Of a stretch of DNA of 64,000 bases, positions 52,161-61,470 are shown piece by piece. The position numbers were made by a program, and so were the translations under genes. The stretch spans positions 54,551-118,550 of the forward strand of contig JAAFIF010000018.1 in the NCBI GenBank assembly GCA_013298625.1, read 5' to 3'. This DNA comes from Myxococcales bacterium (GTDB lineage Bacteria; Myxococcota_A; Polyangia; Polyangiales; Ga0077539). Within the stretch, counting starts at the first letter, position 1. Each line of letters opens with the position of its first letter. The notes under the pieces are model-generated. The model made no database searches, had not been told where the DNA came from, and saw nothing but the letters and a program-made list of their open reading frames with translations.

Positions 52161-52969
52161 TCGAGCCCAGAAGTCGCCGCACAAGCGGCAAGGTGGTCTT
52201 GGTGGGCGCCGGGCCTGGCGCGCCGGATTTGCTCACGCTCCGCGCCGCGCGCGCGCTGGCCGAAGCGGACCTGGTCCTCTACGACGCGCTCATCGACCGC
52301 GCCGTCCTCGACCTCGCGCCGAAGGCCGCGAAGTTCTCTGTCGGAAAGCGCGCGGGCCGCGCCAGCGTCGCGCAAGACACCATCCACTCGCTGATGGTGC
52401 AGGCGGCGCGCGGCAAAAAGACCGTCGTTCGCTTGAAGTGCGGCGACCCCTTCGTCCTCGGCCGCGGCGGCGAAGAAGTGCTCGCGCTCGGCGCCGCGGG
52501 CGTGCGCGTCGAGGTGATCCCCGGCGTGACCAGCGCCATCGCGGGCCCCGGCGGCGAAGGGATCCCCGTCACGCTGCGCGGCGTGTCCTCGGGCGTGCTC
52601 GTGCTGACGGCGGTCCCCGAAGAGCCGTGCCTCCGCGTGCTCGCCAGGCAAGACCCGAAGTTGATTACGTGTGTCTTGCTCATGGCGCTCGGCGCGCGGC
52701 GCGCGATCGTCGATGGGCTCGCGGCGGCGGGCTGGTCGCCGAAGACCCCCGCGGCGATCGTGCTCGGCGCGCACGGGCCGCGCGCGCACTCGTGGACCGG
52801 GACGCTCGACGAGCTGGCCGAGTGGGTGATCCCCGCGGGGCTCGAAGAGCTGCCGGGGCTGGTGGTGCTCGGAGACGTCGTCGCGGCGTCCGAGCGAATT
52901 CGCAGCGCGCTCGGCGTCGGGCAGCGCGACGTGGTGACCGAATCGGAGGTTCGTCTTGGCAGCGCTTGA
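52157..52969 (+). CDS. cobA: Uroporphyrinogen-III C-methyltransferase
   Basis: A 270 aa SAM-dependent methyltransferase making precorrin-2 for siroheme. Family marks: VVLVGAGPGAPDLLTLRA near residue 13, DLVLYDALID, VRLKCGDPFVLGRGGEE near residue 92, and VIPGVTSAIAGPGGEGIPVT near residue 118. The order is the SUMT/CysG-C layout. The start overlaps the upstream stop by four bases and its end overlaps the sulfite reductase start, so translation is coupled throughout the operon. Confidence 0.92.
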   Translation: MIEPRSRRTSGKVVLVGAGPGAPDLLTLRAARALAEADLVLYDALIDRAVLDLAPKAAKFSVGKRAGRASVAQDTIHSLMVQAARGKKTVVRLKCGDPFVLGRGGEEVLALGAAGVRVEVIPGVTSAIAGPGGEGIPVTLRGVSSGVLVLTAVPEEPCLRVLARQDPKLITCVLLMALGARRAIVDGLAAAGWSPKTPAAIVLGAHGPRAHSWTGTLDELAEWVIPAGLEELPGLVVLGDVVAASERIRSALGVGQRDVVTESEVRLGSA

Positions 52970-54815
52970 ATCAACAGAGGCCCACGGCGCGAGCGCGCGC
53001 CACACGAGCACGCTCGGCAGGGCCAACCTGGACTTCGCCGACGGGCGCGACGTCGAACGCTTCATCGAGACGCTGGCGCGCTTCGAGCGCGGCGAGCTCG
53101 GCGCCGACGAGTGGCGCGCGTTTCGACTGGTCAACGGGACGTACGGGCAGCGGCAAGAGGGCGAGCTCTCGATGCTGCGCGTGAAGATTCCGCAAGGGAT
53201 TTTGCGGGCCGATCAGCTCGAGCGCATCGCGGACGTCGCCCGCGCCTACGCCCGCGGATTCGTGCACATCACGACGCGGCAGAACATCCAGTATCACTTC
53301 GTGCGGCTCTCGCAGATGGGCGAGGTGCTCACGACGCTGGCCGAGGTCGGGCTCACCACGCGCGAGGCCTGCGGCAACGCCGTGCGCAACGTCACGACGA
53401 GCCCCAGCGCTGGCGTCGCGGCGGACGAGCGCTTCGACCCGGTCCCGTACGCAGAGGCGCTCACCCGGTATTTTCTGCGGCATCCGCTGTCCTCGACGCT
53501 GCCGCGCAAGTTCAAGATCGCGTTCAACGGCGGGGGCAGCGATCACTCGTTCGCGGCCATCAACGACCTCGGGTTTCACGCGCGCGTCGACGAGCGCGGC
53601 GTCCGCGGGTTTCGCATCACCGTCGCCGGGGGAACGGCGATCATGTGCCGCACCGGCCACGTCCTCGCTGAGTTCTGCGAGGCGGGCGAGATCCTCGCGT
53701 ACACCGAGGCCGTCTTGCGCGTGTTCGACCGCGAGGGAGAGCGCGTCCATCGCCACAAGAACCGCCTGAAGTTTCTCGTGAAGAACCTCGGCTGGGAGGC
53801 GTTTCGTGAGCGCGTCCTCGAGGCCCTCGCGCTCGTGCGCGCCGAGGGAGCCCCGACGCTCCCGTTCGACCCGCAGTCGCCCCCCGAGCGCGAGCACGCC
53901 CCGCTCGAGCGCGGCCCCGCCGTCACCCGCGAGTCGCTCGCCGCCCTCGTCGCCGAAGACGCGCCCCACGGCCCCGGAATCCTCCCGCGAGCCCTCCCCG
54001 TGCTCGGCGACCCGGAAGGCGCGCGGTTCTTTCGCTCGAATGTGCGCCCACAAAAACAAGCGGGCTTCTCGACGGTCACCCTCACCCTCCCGCTCGGCGA
54101 CGTGACCTCGGGGCGCCTGTACGCCATCGCCGCCCTCGCCCGCGCGTACGCCGACGGCACCGTGCGCTTCACCACCGCGCAAAACCTCGTGCTGCGCTGG
54201 GTGCGCGACGAGGACACCCGCGCGCTCTACGAGCACCTGCGCGCGCTCTCGCTCGCCGAGCCCGACGCCGACACCCTCGCCGACGTCGGCAGCTGCCCCG
54301 GCGCAGAGAGCTGCAAGCTCGCCGTCACCCAGTCGCGCGGCGCCGCGCAGGTGCTCGGCGAGGCCCTTCGCGCAGACCGATCGCTGGTCGACCGCACGCC
54401 AGGGTTGACCATTCGCATCAGCGGCTGCCCCAACGGGTGCGGCCTGCACCACGTCTCGGGCATCGGCCTCCAGGGCGGCCTGCGCAAGGTCGGCGACCGC
54501 GCCGCGCCGCAGTACTTCGTGTACGCCGGCGGCGTCGTGGGCGAGGACGCGCGGTTCGGTCGCGTGGTCGCCAAGGTCCCCGCGCGACGCGTGGTGGACG
54601 CGGTCAAGAGCCTCGTCGCGCTGTTCGAGCGCAACGCTGCGAAGGGAGAGCGCGCCGATGAGTACTTCGCCCGCGCGCCGCTCGCCGAGCTCAAGAGCGC
54701 GCTCGCGGGACTCGAAGGCCTCGACGCGGATACAGCCCGCGAAGAGGACTTCATCGACCTCGGCGAAACCACGGTCTTTCGCCCCGAGACCTCTGAGGGA
54801 GAGTGCGCCGCGTAA
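52956..54815 (+). CDS. Ferredoxin-dependent nitrite/sulfite reductase
   Basis: A 619 aa siroheme/4Fe-4S enzyme. The duplicated fold shows paired segments (GFVHITTRQNIQYHF and GTVRFTTAQNLVLRW) and the siroheme/cluster Cys in CPGAESC and CPNGC, spacing C-x5-C and C-x3-C. Context with cysH and siroheme synthesis points to sulfite reduction to sulfide rather than nitrite. The start is TTG at 52956, fixed by GGAGG at 52945-52949 within the end of cobA, eight or so bases upstream. No later ATG fits as well. No partner flavoprotein subunit is present, so ferredoxin is the likely donor. Confidence 0.9.
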   Translation: MAALESTEAHGASARHTSTLGRANLDFADGRDVERFIETLARFERGELGADEWRAFRLVNGTYGQRQEGELSMLRVKIPQGILRADQLERIADVARAYARGFVHITTRQNIQYHFVRLSQMGEVLTTLAEVGLTTREACGNAVRNVTTSPSAGVAADERFDPVPYAEALTRYFLRHPLSSTLPRKFKIAFNGGGSDHSFAAINDLGFHARVDERGVRGFRITVAGGTAIMCRTGHVLAEFCEAGEILAYTEAVLRVFDREGERVHRHKNRLKFLVKNLGWEAFRERVLEALALVRAEGAPTLPFDPQSPPEREHAPLERGPAVTRESLAALVAEDAPHGPGILPRALPVLGDPEGARFFRSNVRPQKQAGFSTVTLTLPLGDVTSGRLYAIAALARAYADGTVRFTTAQNLVLRWVRDEDTRALYEHLRALSLAEPDADTLADVGSCPGAESCKLAVTQSRGAAQVLGEALRADRSLVDRTPGLTIRISGCPNGCGLHHVSGIGLQGGLRKVGDRAAPQYFVYAGGVVGEDARFGRVVAKVPARRVVDAVKSLVALFERNAAKGERADEYFARAPLAELKSALAGLEGLDADTAREEDFIDLGETTVFRPETSEGECAA

Positions 54816-54839
54816 GCCGAGACCGCTCGGCCTGCGGCG

Positions 54840-56147
54840 CTACTTCTTGCCCTTCTTCTTGGGCGCTTCGGTGCCGGCGATCATCGTGGGCGCGCCGCCC
54901 ACTTCGTCGAGCTTGACCGGGTCTTCGACCGTTCGATCGCCGCTGTCCATCGCGACGTCCCAGCTCTTGACCGCGCTCGAACTTGATTTCGTGGCCGCTG
55001 GCGGCGCCGCCCGCGGGCGCTCGGTGCGCGACCCGCTGAGCGCGGCGTCCACGGCATCGAGCAAGCGGTCTGCCTCTTCGTCGGCGACGTGCGTGAGCTC
55101 GAGCGCGCGCGAGTCGTTGACGCGCACCGCGAGGCGCGTTCGGCCGACGATGCCCGGCCAGAGCGCGCGCAGGACGAGCTCCGTCGCGACGCCGGCGAGG
55201 ATCATCCCGACGCCGATCGCCACGACGGCGAACCATCGCGCGCCGACGCCCTCGAACACGCGCTTGGCGCCGAAGAGCGTTCCGACGAGCAGCCCGGCGA
55301 TCGAGAGCGCCGCGGGCGCCGAGGGAAACCTCACTTCTTTCTTCAGCTCGACCAGCTCGCGCACGGGCATGCGGATGTCCCACGTGCGCAGCGTGCGGCC
55401 CAGCACCTCGCTGTGTCCGACGAGCCTGAGCACGTCGCCCTCGAGCGAGAGCGTCGCGGGCCTGCGATACGAGAAGACCCACCCGCCCACGGTGCGAACC
55501 AGCCCGCGCAGCGCGCCCCAGCCGACCAGCGACGAGAGCAGCCGCGCGACGAACCCGCGGGCGTACCCGTCGAGCTCGACCGCCACGCTCACCGATCGCT
55601 CTTCGCCTTCGTCCTGCGCGCTCGCGCCATCGGTCACGAGCCCGCGCAGCGCGCGCACGGCGTCGATGGCCCTCGCGGACGCGCCGGTGATGTCCGCTTG
55701 CGAGACGAGCGTCTCGAAGCGCTCGGCCGTGTCGCCCTTGAGCGCGAAGCGCGCGGCGGCGTAGGGCGCGTACGGACCGGTAAACTCCAGCCAATCGAGG
55801 TCGGACAAGCGCGCGCGCACCCGCGCCGCGCCGCCGTCGCCGTCGAGCAGGTCGCCCACGTGCCGCGCGAGCAGCGCGCTGACGACCGCGCGCTCGAGCG
55901 AGGACTTGGGGCCGCGCCGCAGCACTTCGATCGGCCGCACGCCGTCGACCTCGCCGGTCGCGTCGGTGGCGCCGACCTCGCCGCAGCGGGCGTCGATCTG
56001 CTGGTGCGAAACCGCGCTGGTGCGGGCTTCTGCTTGCGCGAGGAGCACTTCGCCGACGACGCGCGAAGCGTCGCGCATGTCCGAGCGAGGGCGGCGCGCG
56101 ATCGAGTCGGCCGCGGCGCGCAGCGTGTCGCTGTCGAGGAGATTCAT
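54840..56147 (-). CDS. Membrane protein of unknown function
   Basis: A 435 aa protein. Residues 1-260 are mostly soluble (SDLDWLEFTGPYAPYAAAR; VELDGYARGFVARLL); two hydrophobic helices follow at ~275-330 (LSIAGLLVGTLFGA; WFAVVAIGVGMILAGVA), then a short cytosol-like domain with Asp-rich HVADEEADRLLDAVDAAL. A basic tail ends the protein (PKKKGKK). No family recognised. It is the last gene of a minus-strand run beginning at the CoA-transferase; the gap to the sulfatase is 25 bp. Confidence 0.7.
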   Translation of the reverse strand: MNLLDSDTLRAAADSIARRPRSDMRDASRVVGEVLLAQAEARTSAVSHQQIDARCGEVGATDATGEVDGVRPIEVLRRGPKSSLERAVVSALLARHVGDLLDGDGGAARVRARLSDLDWLEFTGPYAPYAAARFALKGDTAERFETLVSQADITGASARAIDAVRALRGLVTDGASAQDEGEERSVSVAVELDGYARGFVARLLSSLVGWGALRGLVRTVGGWVFSYRRPATLSLEGDVLRLVGHSEVLGRTLRTWDIRMPVRELVELKKEVRFPSAPAALSIAGLLVGTLFGAKRVFEGVGARWFAVVAIGVGMILAGVATELVLRALWPGIVGRTRLAVRVNDSRALELTHVADEEADRLLDAVDAALSGSRTERPRAAPPAATKSSSSAVKSWDVAMDSGDRTVEDPVKLDEVGGAPTMIAGTEAPKKKGKK

Positions 56148-56172
56148 CGAAGATTCAACCGGGCGCAGGGTG

Positions 56173-58407
56173 TCACGAACCGCCCCCTTGCGTCTCGATC
56201 TGTCGCACGTCGCGCAGCCCCGCGCGGACTTGCTCGTACCGCGCGCGGACGCGCGAGAGCGCCTCGGGCTGGCTCTGCGAGAGGTCGCTGCGCTCGAGGG
56301 GGTCCGTCGAGAGATCGAACAGCTCGGGCCTGCGCGCGTTGCGAACGAGGAGCTTGTACGGCCAGTCGATCATCGCGCGTCGCGTCCCGTTGAAGGGCCC
56401 TTCGGGCAGGTCGCAATACACAGGGCGGGCCGTCGCTGGCGCGCCGAACATCTCTGCGACGAGGCTCTGACCGCTGACGAAATCCTCGGCGTCCGCCGCG
56501 GGGACGCGCATCGAGAGCAGCTCGAGGACCGTGGGCAGAAGGTCGATGTGCCCGCGCGGCGTCGCGATGCGCCGGGCTTCGAGCGAAGGGACGTGAATGA
56601 TCCACGGGACTCGAACGAGCTCTTCCCACAGTTCGATTCCGTGCCAGGACATCCCGTGCTCGCCGAAGGCCTCGCCGTGGTCGGCGGTGACCACCACGAT
56701 GGTGCGGTTGGCGAAGGGCTTGGACGCGAGCGCGTCGAGCAGACGGCCGATCTGACGGTCGGTCCACGCGACCTCGGCGTCGTACTTGCCGCGTTCGGTC
56801 CGAGAAAACGCAGGGATCTCAGGGTGCGCGACGTACTGTTTGTGCGGGTCGAAGTAGTGCGCCCACAGCATGAAGCGCCCGCTCGTAAACGCCTCGTCGT
56901 TGAGCATCCGCAGCGCGCGGTCGGTGACAGCCGCGTCGGTGCTCACGCTCTCGCCCGCTTCGCCGCCGGGCGTCGGGCTCGTGTCGATGCGCTCGACGCC
57001 CTGAAAGAGCCCGAAGCGGGGGTGAAAATAGAAGTGCGACGCGACGGCGCCAGTGTGAAATCCCGCGGCGCGGACGCGCTCGGCGAGAAACGTGTTTCCG
57101 CGGTCGGGGTAGCGGACGAAGTGGCCGTCGTCCCGCGCGCACTCGGTGGGATAGCGGCCCGCCATGATGGGGCCGATCGAGCGTCCGGTGTACGAGCTCA
57201 TCGCGTACGCGCGGTCGAAGACGACCGAGCGCGCGGCGAGGCGGTCGAGGTTGGGAGAGAGGTCGCGGGGGTTTCCTGCGTAGTGAAGGTCCCACCGGAG
57301 GGTGTCGACCGTGACGAACACCAGGTTGGCGTCCGCAGGAAGGGTCCGTCGAATCCGCTCGGCCAGCGACGGAGGGGGCGGCGCGGCCACCTGCCGCACG
57401 ACCCGCGGAGCGTCCGCGCCCGAGCAGTCCTCGTCGATCCCGTTGCCAGCGATGTCCCGCGCGTCAGGAAATCTCCTCGCGTCCCGATCGTCGCAGTCCC
57501 CTCCACCAAACATCGCGCTCGCCCCGTCGCGGTCGCGATCCGTGCGCTTTCGCAGCGCGCGCAGCACGACCCTCGCCACGCCCGCGCGCCCTTCGATCAC
57601 CGATCCTGCCGGCGATCGCTCGAAGCGCAGCGCGGTCTCTCGCAGCGTCGCGCCCGCGACGAGCGCGCCGAGCGCGAGCGTCAGCGCAGAGAGCCCGCGG
57701 GTTCGAATCGAAGCCCACGTAATCAAGCCAGCAGCAAAAACAGAGCCCATCAGCGTGAGCACAGGGGACAGGTCGAGCTCGGGCTTCTTGAGCACGCCGT
57801 AGCCGCCGAGCACGCCTCCGCGGCCGTGGATGTCCCCGGTGAGCACGCCCACCGCCACGAGCGCGAGCGCCACGAGCGCGCCCGACGCCCACGCGCGCGA
57901 GGGTCGAAGCCAGCCCGTGGTCCGCGGGTCTTCGGGCAGCCGACGCGCGAGCGCGCTCACCGCCACCCACGCGCAAGCCACGAGCGCCATCGTCAACGCC
58001 AACAGCGCGACGGACTGCGCAAACGCCGCGAGCCCCACGTGATGAAACGCCGTGATGAAGAACGCCCCCGCCCGCGCCACGAGCCCCACCCACAGCGCGA
58101 CGAACGCGGGCGCCAACAGACCGAGCGCGAGCAACCATCGCGCGCGGCCTGCGCTGTCATCGTGCCACGCGCGCAAGCGAGCGAGGCGCGCTTCGCTGAG
58201 CAGCACAGCGAAGAAGACCACCACCGCCGCGACGGCGACCGCCGACGGTGACTGCAGCGCGGCCTCGCGCACGGCGGCGCCCGCGCGGTCCACAGGGGTG
58301 CGCGCAGCGCCAGCGAGGGCCGCGCACAAGAGCGTCGCGAGCAGCGAAGCGCCGAGCGCGGCGATGGCGCGGCGAGGGAGCGAAGGAGCGGGAGCGTCGG
58401 TCGGCAC
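56173..58407 (-). CDS. Membrane-bound sulfatase/phosphatase with MopE-like Asp-rich segment
   Basis: A 744 aa protein. About six to eight hydrophobic helices fill the N-terminal ~260 residues. A short Asp/Gly-rich Ca-site-like segment then occurs (DRDRDGASAMFGGGDCDD), as in MopE-type proteins. The remaining ~400 residues are the alkaline-phosphatase-superfamily catalytic domain: FVTVDTLRWDLHY (metal Asp), SSYTGRSIGPIMAG as the nucleophile region (a canonical sulfatase has CxPxR, here SYTGR), HYFDPHKQYVAHPE and VVTADHGEAFGEHG. Sulfatase or phosphoethanolamine-transferase-like chemistry is likely; the formylglycine Cys is absent. Confidence 0.85.
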   Translation of the reverse strand: MPTDAPAPSLPRRAIAALGASLLATLLCAALAGAARTPVDRAGAAVREAALQSPSAVAVAAVVVFFAVLLSEARLARLRAWHDDSAGRARWLLALGLLAPAFVALWVGLVARAGAFFITAFHHVGLAAFAQSVALLALTMALVACAWVAVSALARRLPEDPRTTGWLRPSRAWASGALVALALVAVGVLTGDIHGRGGVLGGYGVLKKPELDLSPVLTLMGSVFAAGLITWASIRTRGLSALTLALGALVAGATLRETALRFERSPAGSVIEGRAGVARVVLRALRKRTDRDRDGASAMFGGGDCDDRDARRFPDARDIAGNGIDEDCSGADAPRVVRQVAAPPPPSLAERIRRTLPADANLVFVTVDTLRWDLHYAGNPRDLSPNLDRLAARSVVFDRAYAMSSYTGRSIGPIMAGRYPTECARDDGHFVRYPDRGNTFLAERVRAAGFHTGAVASHFYFHPRFGLFQGVERIDTSPTPGGEAGESVSTDAAVTDRALRMLNDEAFTSGRFMLWAHYFDPHKQYVAHPEIPAFSRTERGKYDAEVAWTDRQIGRLLDALASKPFANRTIVVVTADHGEAFGEHGMSWHGIELWEELVRVPWIIHVPSLEARRIATPRGHIDLLPTVLELLSMRVPAADAEDFVSGQSLVAEMFGAPATARPVYCDLPEGPFNGTRRAMIDWPYKLLVRNARRPELFDLSTDPLERSDLSQSQPEALSRVRARYEQVRAGLRDVRQIETQGGGS

Positions 58408-58426
58408 GGGCGTGAGGCCCGACCGG

Positions 58427-59221
58427 TTACCTTTGTTGAGGGGCCTTCGTCGAGAGCGCGCGGTGAAACGCGAGGGTGTTCTTGATCGAGACGACCGCGA
58501 GGGCCGCGAAGGCGAGCTGTCCGACGAGCAGGGCGTTGCGCCAGCCGTCGGCGAAGCCGAACCAGAGCTGCGCGAACACAGAGAAGCAAACCAGCGAGTA
58601 CACTCCGAGAAAACGCGCCTCGGGCGGCTCTGGCCGCGCGAAGTGCAGCTCGATCCCGTCCGGCGAGGTGAGCTCGATGTTGGCGGCGCTGCGCATGGCG
58701 CCCTCGTCCGCGGGCAGGTGCGCGTGGGCGACGAGCCACACGGGGCACTCTTCTTTCGCGCGGATTTCGACGGTGATCATCGCGCTCTCTCCGCGGCCCT
58801 CGGTGGCGACGGTGTGCTTCTTGGCAGCCTTCGTCTCGAGCCCGACCTCGAAGGAGACGCGCGTCCCCGCGGCGATGCGCGCGACGCGACCGTCGGGCAA
58901 GCGCACTTGAACGTCGGTCGCGAGCGAGACGGGGCCGACGTTGCTGCTGGATTTCTTGCGGACGCGGTAGCGCGCGAGCGTGACGTTGCGGCGGGACTGA
59001 TCGACGAGGAGGGCGCCGTAGATGCAAGCGCGGTCGTCGAGCCAAGGGCCCGTTCCGTTGCTGTCGTAGCGGCGCAGCGAGACGCGCGCGAGGCGAAAGC
59101 GCAGAACGAGCGCGACGACCGTGATGGCCAGGGCGGGCACGAGCAGCGCGGCCCAGGTGAGCCACTGAATGGCCGCGAGCGAGAGCGCGTCGAGGCCCAT
59201 CGGACCGAGCGGATCGCTCAT
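58427..59221 (-). CDS. Membrane protein of unknown function
   Basis: A 264 aa protein with an N-terminal helix (IQWLTWAALLVPALAITVVAL), a soluble beta-rich middle (VQVRLPDGRVARIAAGTRVS; FEVGLETKAAKKHTVATEGR) and two C-terminal helices (FLGVYSLVCFSVFAQLWFG; LLVGQLAFAALAVVSI). The start ATG overlaps the preceding stop by four bases (ATGA), so the two are coupled, and it lies 19 bp before the sulfatase. The topology resembles E3-ligase-like GIDE proteins of bacteria, but this is a weak impression. Confidence 0.65.
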   Translation of the reverse strand: MSDPLGPMGLDALSLAAIQWLTWAALLVPALAITVVALVLRFRLARVSLRRYDSNGTGPWLDDRACIYGALLVDQSRRNVTLARYRVRKKSSSNVGPVSLATDVQVRLPDGRVARIAAGTRVSFEVGLETKAAKKHTVATEGRGESAMITVEIRAKEECPVWLVAHAHLPADEGAMRSAANIELTSPDGIELHFARPEPPEARFLGVYSLVCFSVFAQLWFGFADGWRNALLVGQLAFAALAVVSIKNTLAFHRALSTKAPQQR

Positions 59222-59610
59222 GGGTTCGTCCTCGGGCGCAGGCGCTTGTCGAGCGCGCGATAGCCCGCGACCGAGCCCGCGATCGCCGCGACGAAGATCG
59301 CGTTGAAGAGCGCCCACGCCGCGGCGTTGGCCCGAAACGAAGGAGCCTTGGCGATGATCCCGACGTTGCTCTCGCAGCGAAGCGACCAGTTGTACGACGT
59401 GCCTTTGCGCCCGCGGCTGGCGGTGATCGTGGTCTCGGCGCCGACCGTGTCCGCAGGGCAGATGAACGGCGCCGCCACAGGGAGCAGGCGCGGCGCCATC
59501 ATCGGCCCGAGCAGCGCGGGCATCAGCGACAGCGCGAGCAGCATCGCTGCGCCGAGCGCGAGGGGCAGGCACCCCGAGCTGCCTGATTCTGTCTCTTCAG
59601 CATCGCTCAC
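59218..59610 (-). CDS. Small two-helix membrane protein
   Basis: A 130 aa protein from a GTG. An N-terminal acidic stretch is followed by a helix (LALGAAMLLALSLMPALLGP). A short extracytoplasmic segment with two Cys follows (PFICPADTVGAE... LRCESNVG), then a second helix (ALFNAIFVAAIAGSVAGY) and a basic end. It is coupled to the gene at 58427 by a four-base overlap and follows the CoA-transferase by 15 bp. The two Cys might pair. No family known. Confidence 0.65.
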   Translation of the reverse strand: MSDAEETESGSSGCLPLALGAAMLLALSLMPALLGPMMAPRLLPVAAPFICPADTVGAETTITASRGRKGTSYNWSLRCESNVGIIAKAPSFRANAAAWALFNAIFVAAIAGSVAGYRALDKRLRPRTNP

Positions 59611-59625
59611 GAATCGAGCGTACTG

Positions 59626-60831
59626 CTATCCGAGCAGGCCCGCCGCGCGCAGCGCTCGAATTCGTGTGTCGTCGTAGCCAGCGACGGCGCGCAGCACTTC
59701 GTCCGTGTGCTCGCCGAGCGCGGGGACGGGCCCGTGGCGCTCGGACTCCCACTCGCCGACGAACTTCATCGGGTTGCCCGCGGTGCCAATGACCCCAGCG
59801 GGGCCCTGGTCGAGCGAGGCGACCATGTTGCGCGCGCGCACTTGCTCGTCCTCGAACACCGCGTCGACGCCCTGCACCTTCGCGCACGGAACGCCCTCTC
59901 GCTCGAGCGCCTCGAGCCACTCTCGCGCCGTTCGCTCGCGCAGCAGGGGCTCGATGACCGAGAGCAGCTCGGCCTGCCTCGCGCGTCGCTGCGCGTGCGT
60001 CGCGAGCGCGGGGTCCTCCGCCCACGCGTCGAGCGAGAGAGCGCGGCAGAACCCCGGCCAGAATCGATCGGTGAACACGGCGACGACGAAGTCACCGTCC
60101 TTCGCGGTGAGCGCGCGGTAGGGCCACGCGTACGCGTGACCGCTGCCTTGCGGGCCGAGGACGGGGCCGCCGTTGAGCGCGTAGGTCGCTGCGTATGCGA
60201 GCAGCGCCACCTGGCAGTCGAGCAGCGAGAGGTCGATGGCGCGGCCGACGCCGGTGCGCTCGCGCTCATAGAGGGCGGAGGCGATGGCGAGGGCGGCGAA
60301 CATTCCGCCGGCGAGGTCGCCCATCGGAGGGCCCATGCGGGCGGGCGTTCGGCCGGGCTCGCCGGTGATGCTCATGGTGCCGCCGCGGGCTTGAAGGGTG
60401 AGGTCGAACGCGGTGCCGTCGCGGTCTGGGCCGGTGCGACCGAAGCCGGTCATCCCGCAGACGATCAGCTTGGGGTTGACCGCGTGCAGGCTCGCGGCGT
60501 CGCAGCGGAGCTTCTCGGCCACGCCGAAGCGAAAGTTCTCGATCACCACGTCGCTCGCTCGCGCGAGGTCGTAGAGGGCGGCGCGCCCTTCGTCGCGGGT
60601 GAGATCGAGGACGATCGAGCGCTTCGAGCGATGAAACGCAGCGAAGTACACGCTCGTCCGGTGCTCGCCCTCGCCCACGAAGGTCGGTCCCATCGCGCGC
60701 ACCTCGTCGCCGCCGGGCCGCTCGACCTTGATGACCTCGGCGCCGAGGTCCGCGAGCAAGAGCGCGCCGTAGGGGCCCGCCACCATGCGCGTCAGGTCGA
60801 GCACCCGCACGCCGCGAAGAACGCTCAACAC
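59626..60831 (-). CDS. CaiB/BaiF family CoA-transferase
   Basis: A 401 aa class III CoA-transferase, moving CoA between carboxylic acids. Features: N-terminal VRVLDLTRMVAGPYGALLLADLGAEVIKVE, RSKRSIVLDLTRDEGR, CGMTGFGRTGPD and the catalytic Asp in GPPMGDLAGGMFAA near residue 170. C-terminal GNPMKFVGEWE and PALGEHTDEVLR fit the family. The acids involved cannot be told. It lies at the 5' side of a minus-strand run continuing to the sulfatase and is 37 bp downstream of the small gene at 60869. Confidence 0.9.
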   Translation of the reverse strand: MLSVLRGVRVLDLTRMVAGPYGALLLADLGAEVIKVERPGGDEVRAMGPTFVGEGEHRTSVYFAAFHRSKRSIVLDLTRDEGRAALYDLARASDVVIENFRFGVAEKLRCDAASLHAVNPKLIVCGMTGFGRTGPDRDGTAFDLTLQARGGTMSITGEPGRTPARMGPPMGDLAGGMFAALAIASALYERERTGVGRAIDLSLLDCQVALLAYAATYALNGGPVLGPQGSGHAYAWPYRALTAKDGDFVVAVFTDRFWPGFCRALSLDAWAEDPALATHAQRRARQAELLSVIEPLLRERTAREWLEALEREGVPCAKVQGVDAVFEDEQVRARNMVASLDQGPAGVIGTAGNPMKFVGEWESERHGPVPALGEHTDEVLRAVAGYDDTRIRALRAAGLLG

Positions 60832-60868
60832 AGTGATCTTCCTCGTTGATTGATTGTGTGGTCAGAAT

Positions 60869-61408
60869 TCAACGCGGCCCGATCCGGATCGGCCTGCTCG
60901 CGATGTCGTGGGCGAGCGCGGCGCGGCGCGGGTCGGTGAGGGGAGAGATGTTCCACTGGATCATGCGGTCGAGGGCGGCGATGAGCAGCGCGAGCTCGGT
61001 CTGCGCGCGAACGTCACAGCCCGAGCCCGCAGACAGCTCCGCGGGCAGCGACGCGCAGCGGTTGAGGGCCCCCGTCGCCACGGCGCTCGCCGCGCGCACA
61101 GAGCCCTGCGCCTCGTGCGCCCGCGCCGTGTTGAGCGAGACCCTGCCGTCCCGCTGGACGTGCGCCGGCGCGCGCGCCACCACGTCGACCACCAGCCGCG
61201 GCGGCATCGAGAGGTCCAAGTACCGCTGCGTGAGGGTCCTGAGCGCCGGCGCGTTCTCGGGCTCGCGCGCGACCAGCTCTTCGAGCGACGCGAGCGAGAG
61301 CCGCTCGACGCTGCGCGGATCCATCACGGGCTTCACGAACGCGATGTTGCCCGCGACGTAGACGGTCGCGATGGCCCCCACGACGGCGAGTTGCGTGCGC
61401 CAACGCAT
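60869..61408 (-). CDS. Membrane-anchored protein, hypothetical
   Basis: A 179 aa protein starting MRWRTQLAVVGAIATVYVAG, one membrane helix, then a soluble helical domain (LEELVAREPENAPALRTLTQ; ARAHEAQGSVRAASAVATGA) of weak TPR flavour. Two Cys (CASLPAELSAGSGC) may form a disulfide, in keeping with an extracytoplasmic location. The frame opens at a GTG at 61432, but the ATG at 61408 gives the better signal-anchor. Upstream of the CoA-transferase on the same strand. Confidence 0.65.
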   Translation of the reverse strand: MRWRTQLAVVGAIATVYVAGNIAFVKPVMDPRSVERLSLASLEELVAREPENAPALRTLTQRYLDLSMPPRLVVDVVARAPAHVQRDGRVSLNTARAHEAQGSVRAASAVATGALNRCASLPAELSAGSGCDVRAQTELALLIAALDRMIQWNISPLTDPRRAALAHDIASRPIRIGPR

Positions 61409-61470
61409 CGTTGATAGCCCGCACCGTAGCACGGCCCCCGCGAACAGCGTACGGTCCCGCGCGCACCGCC

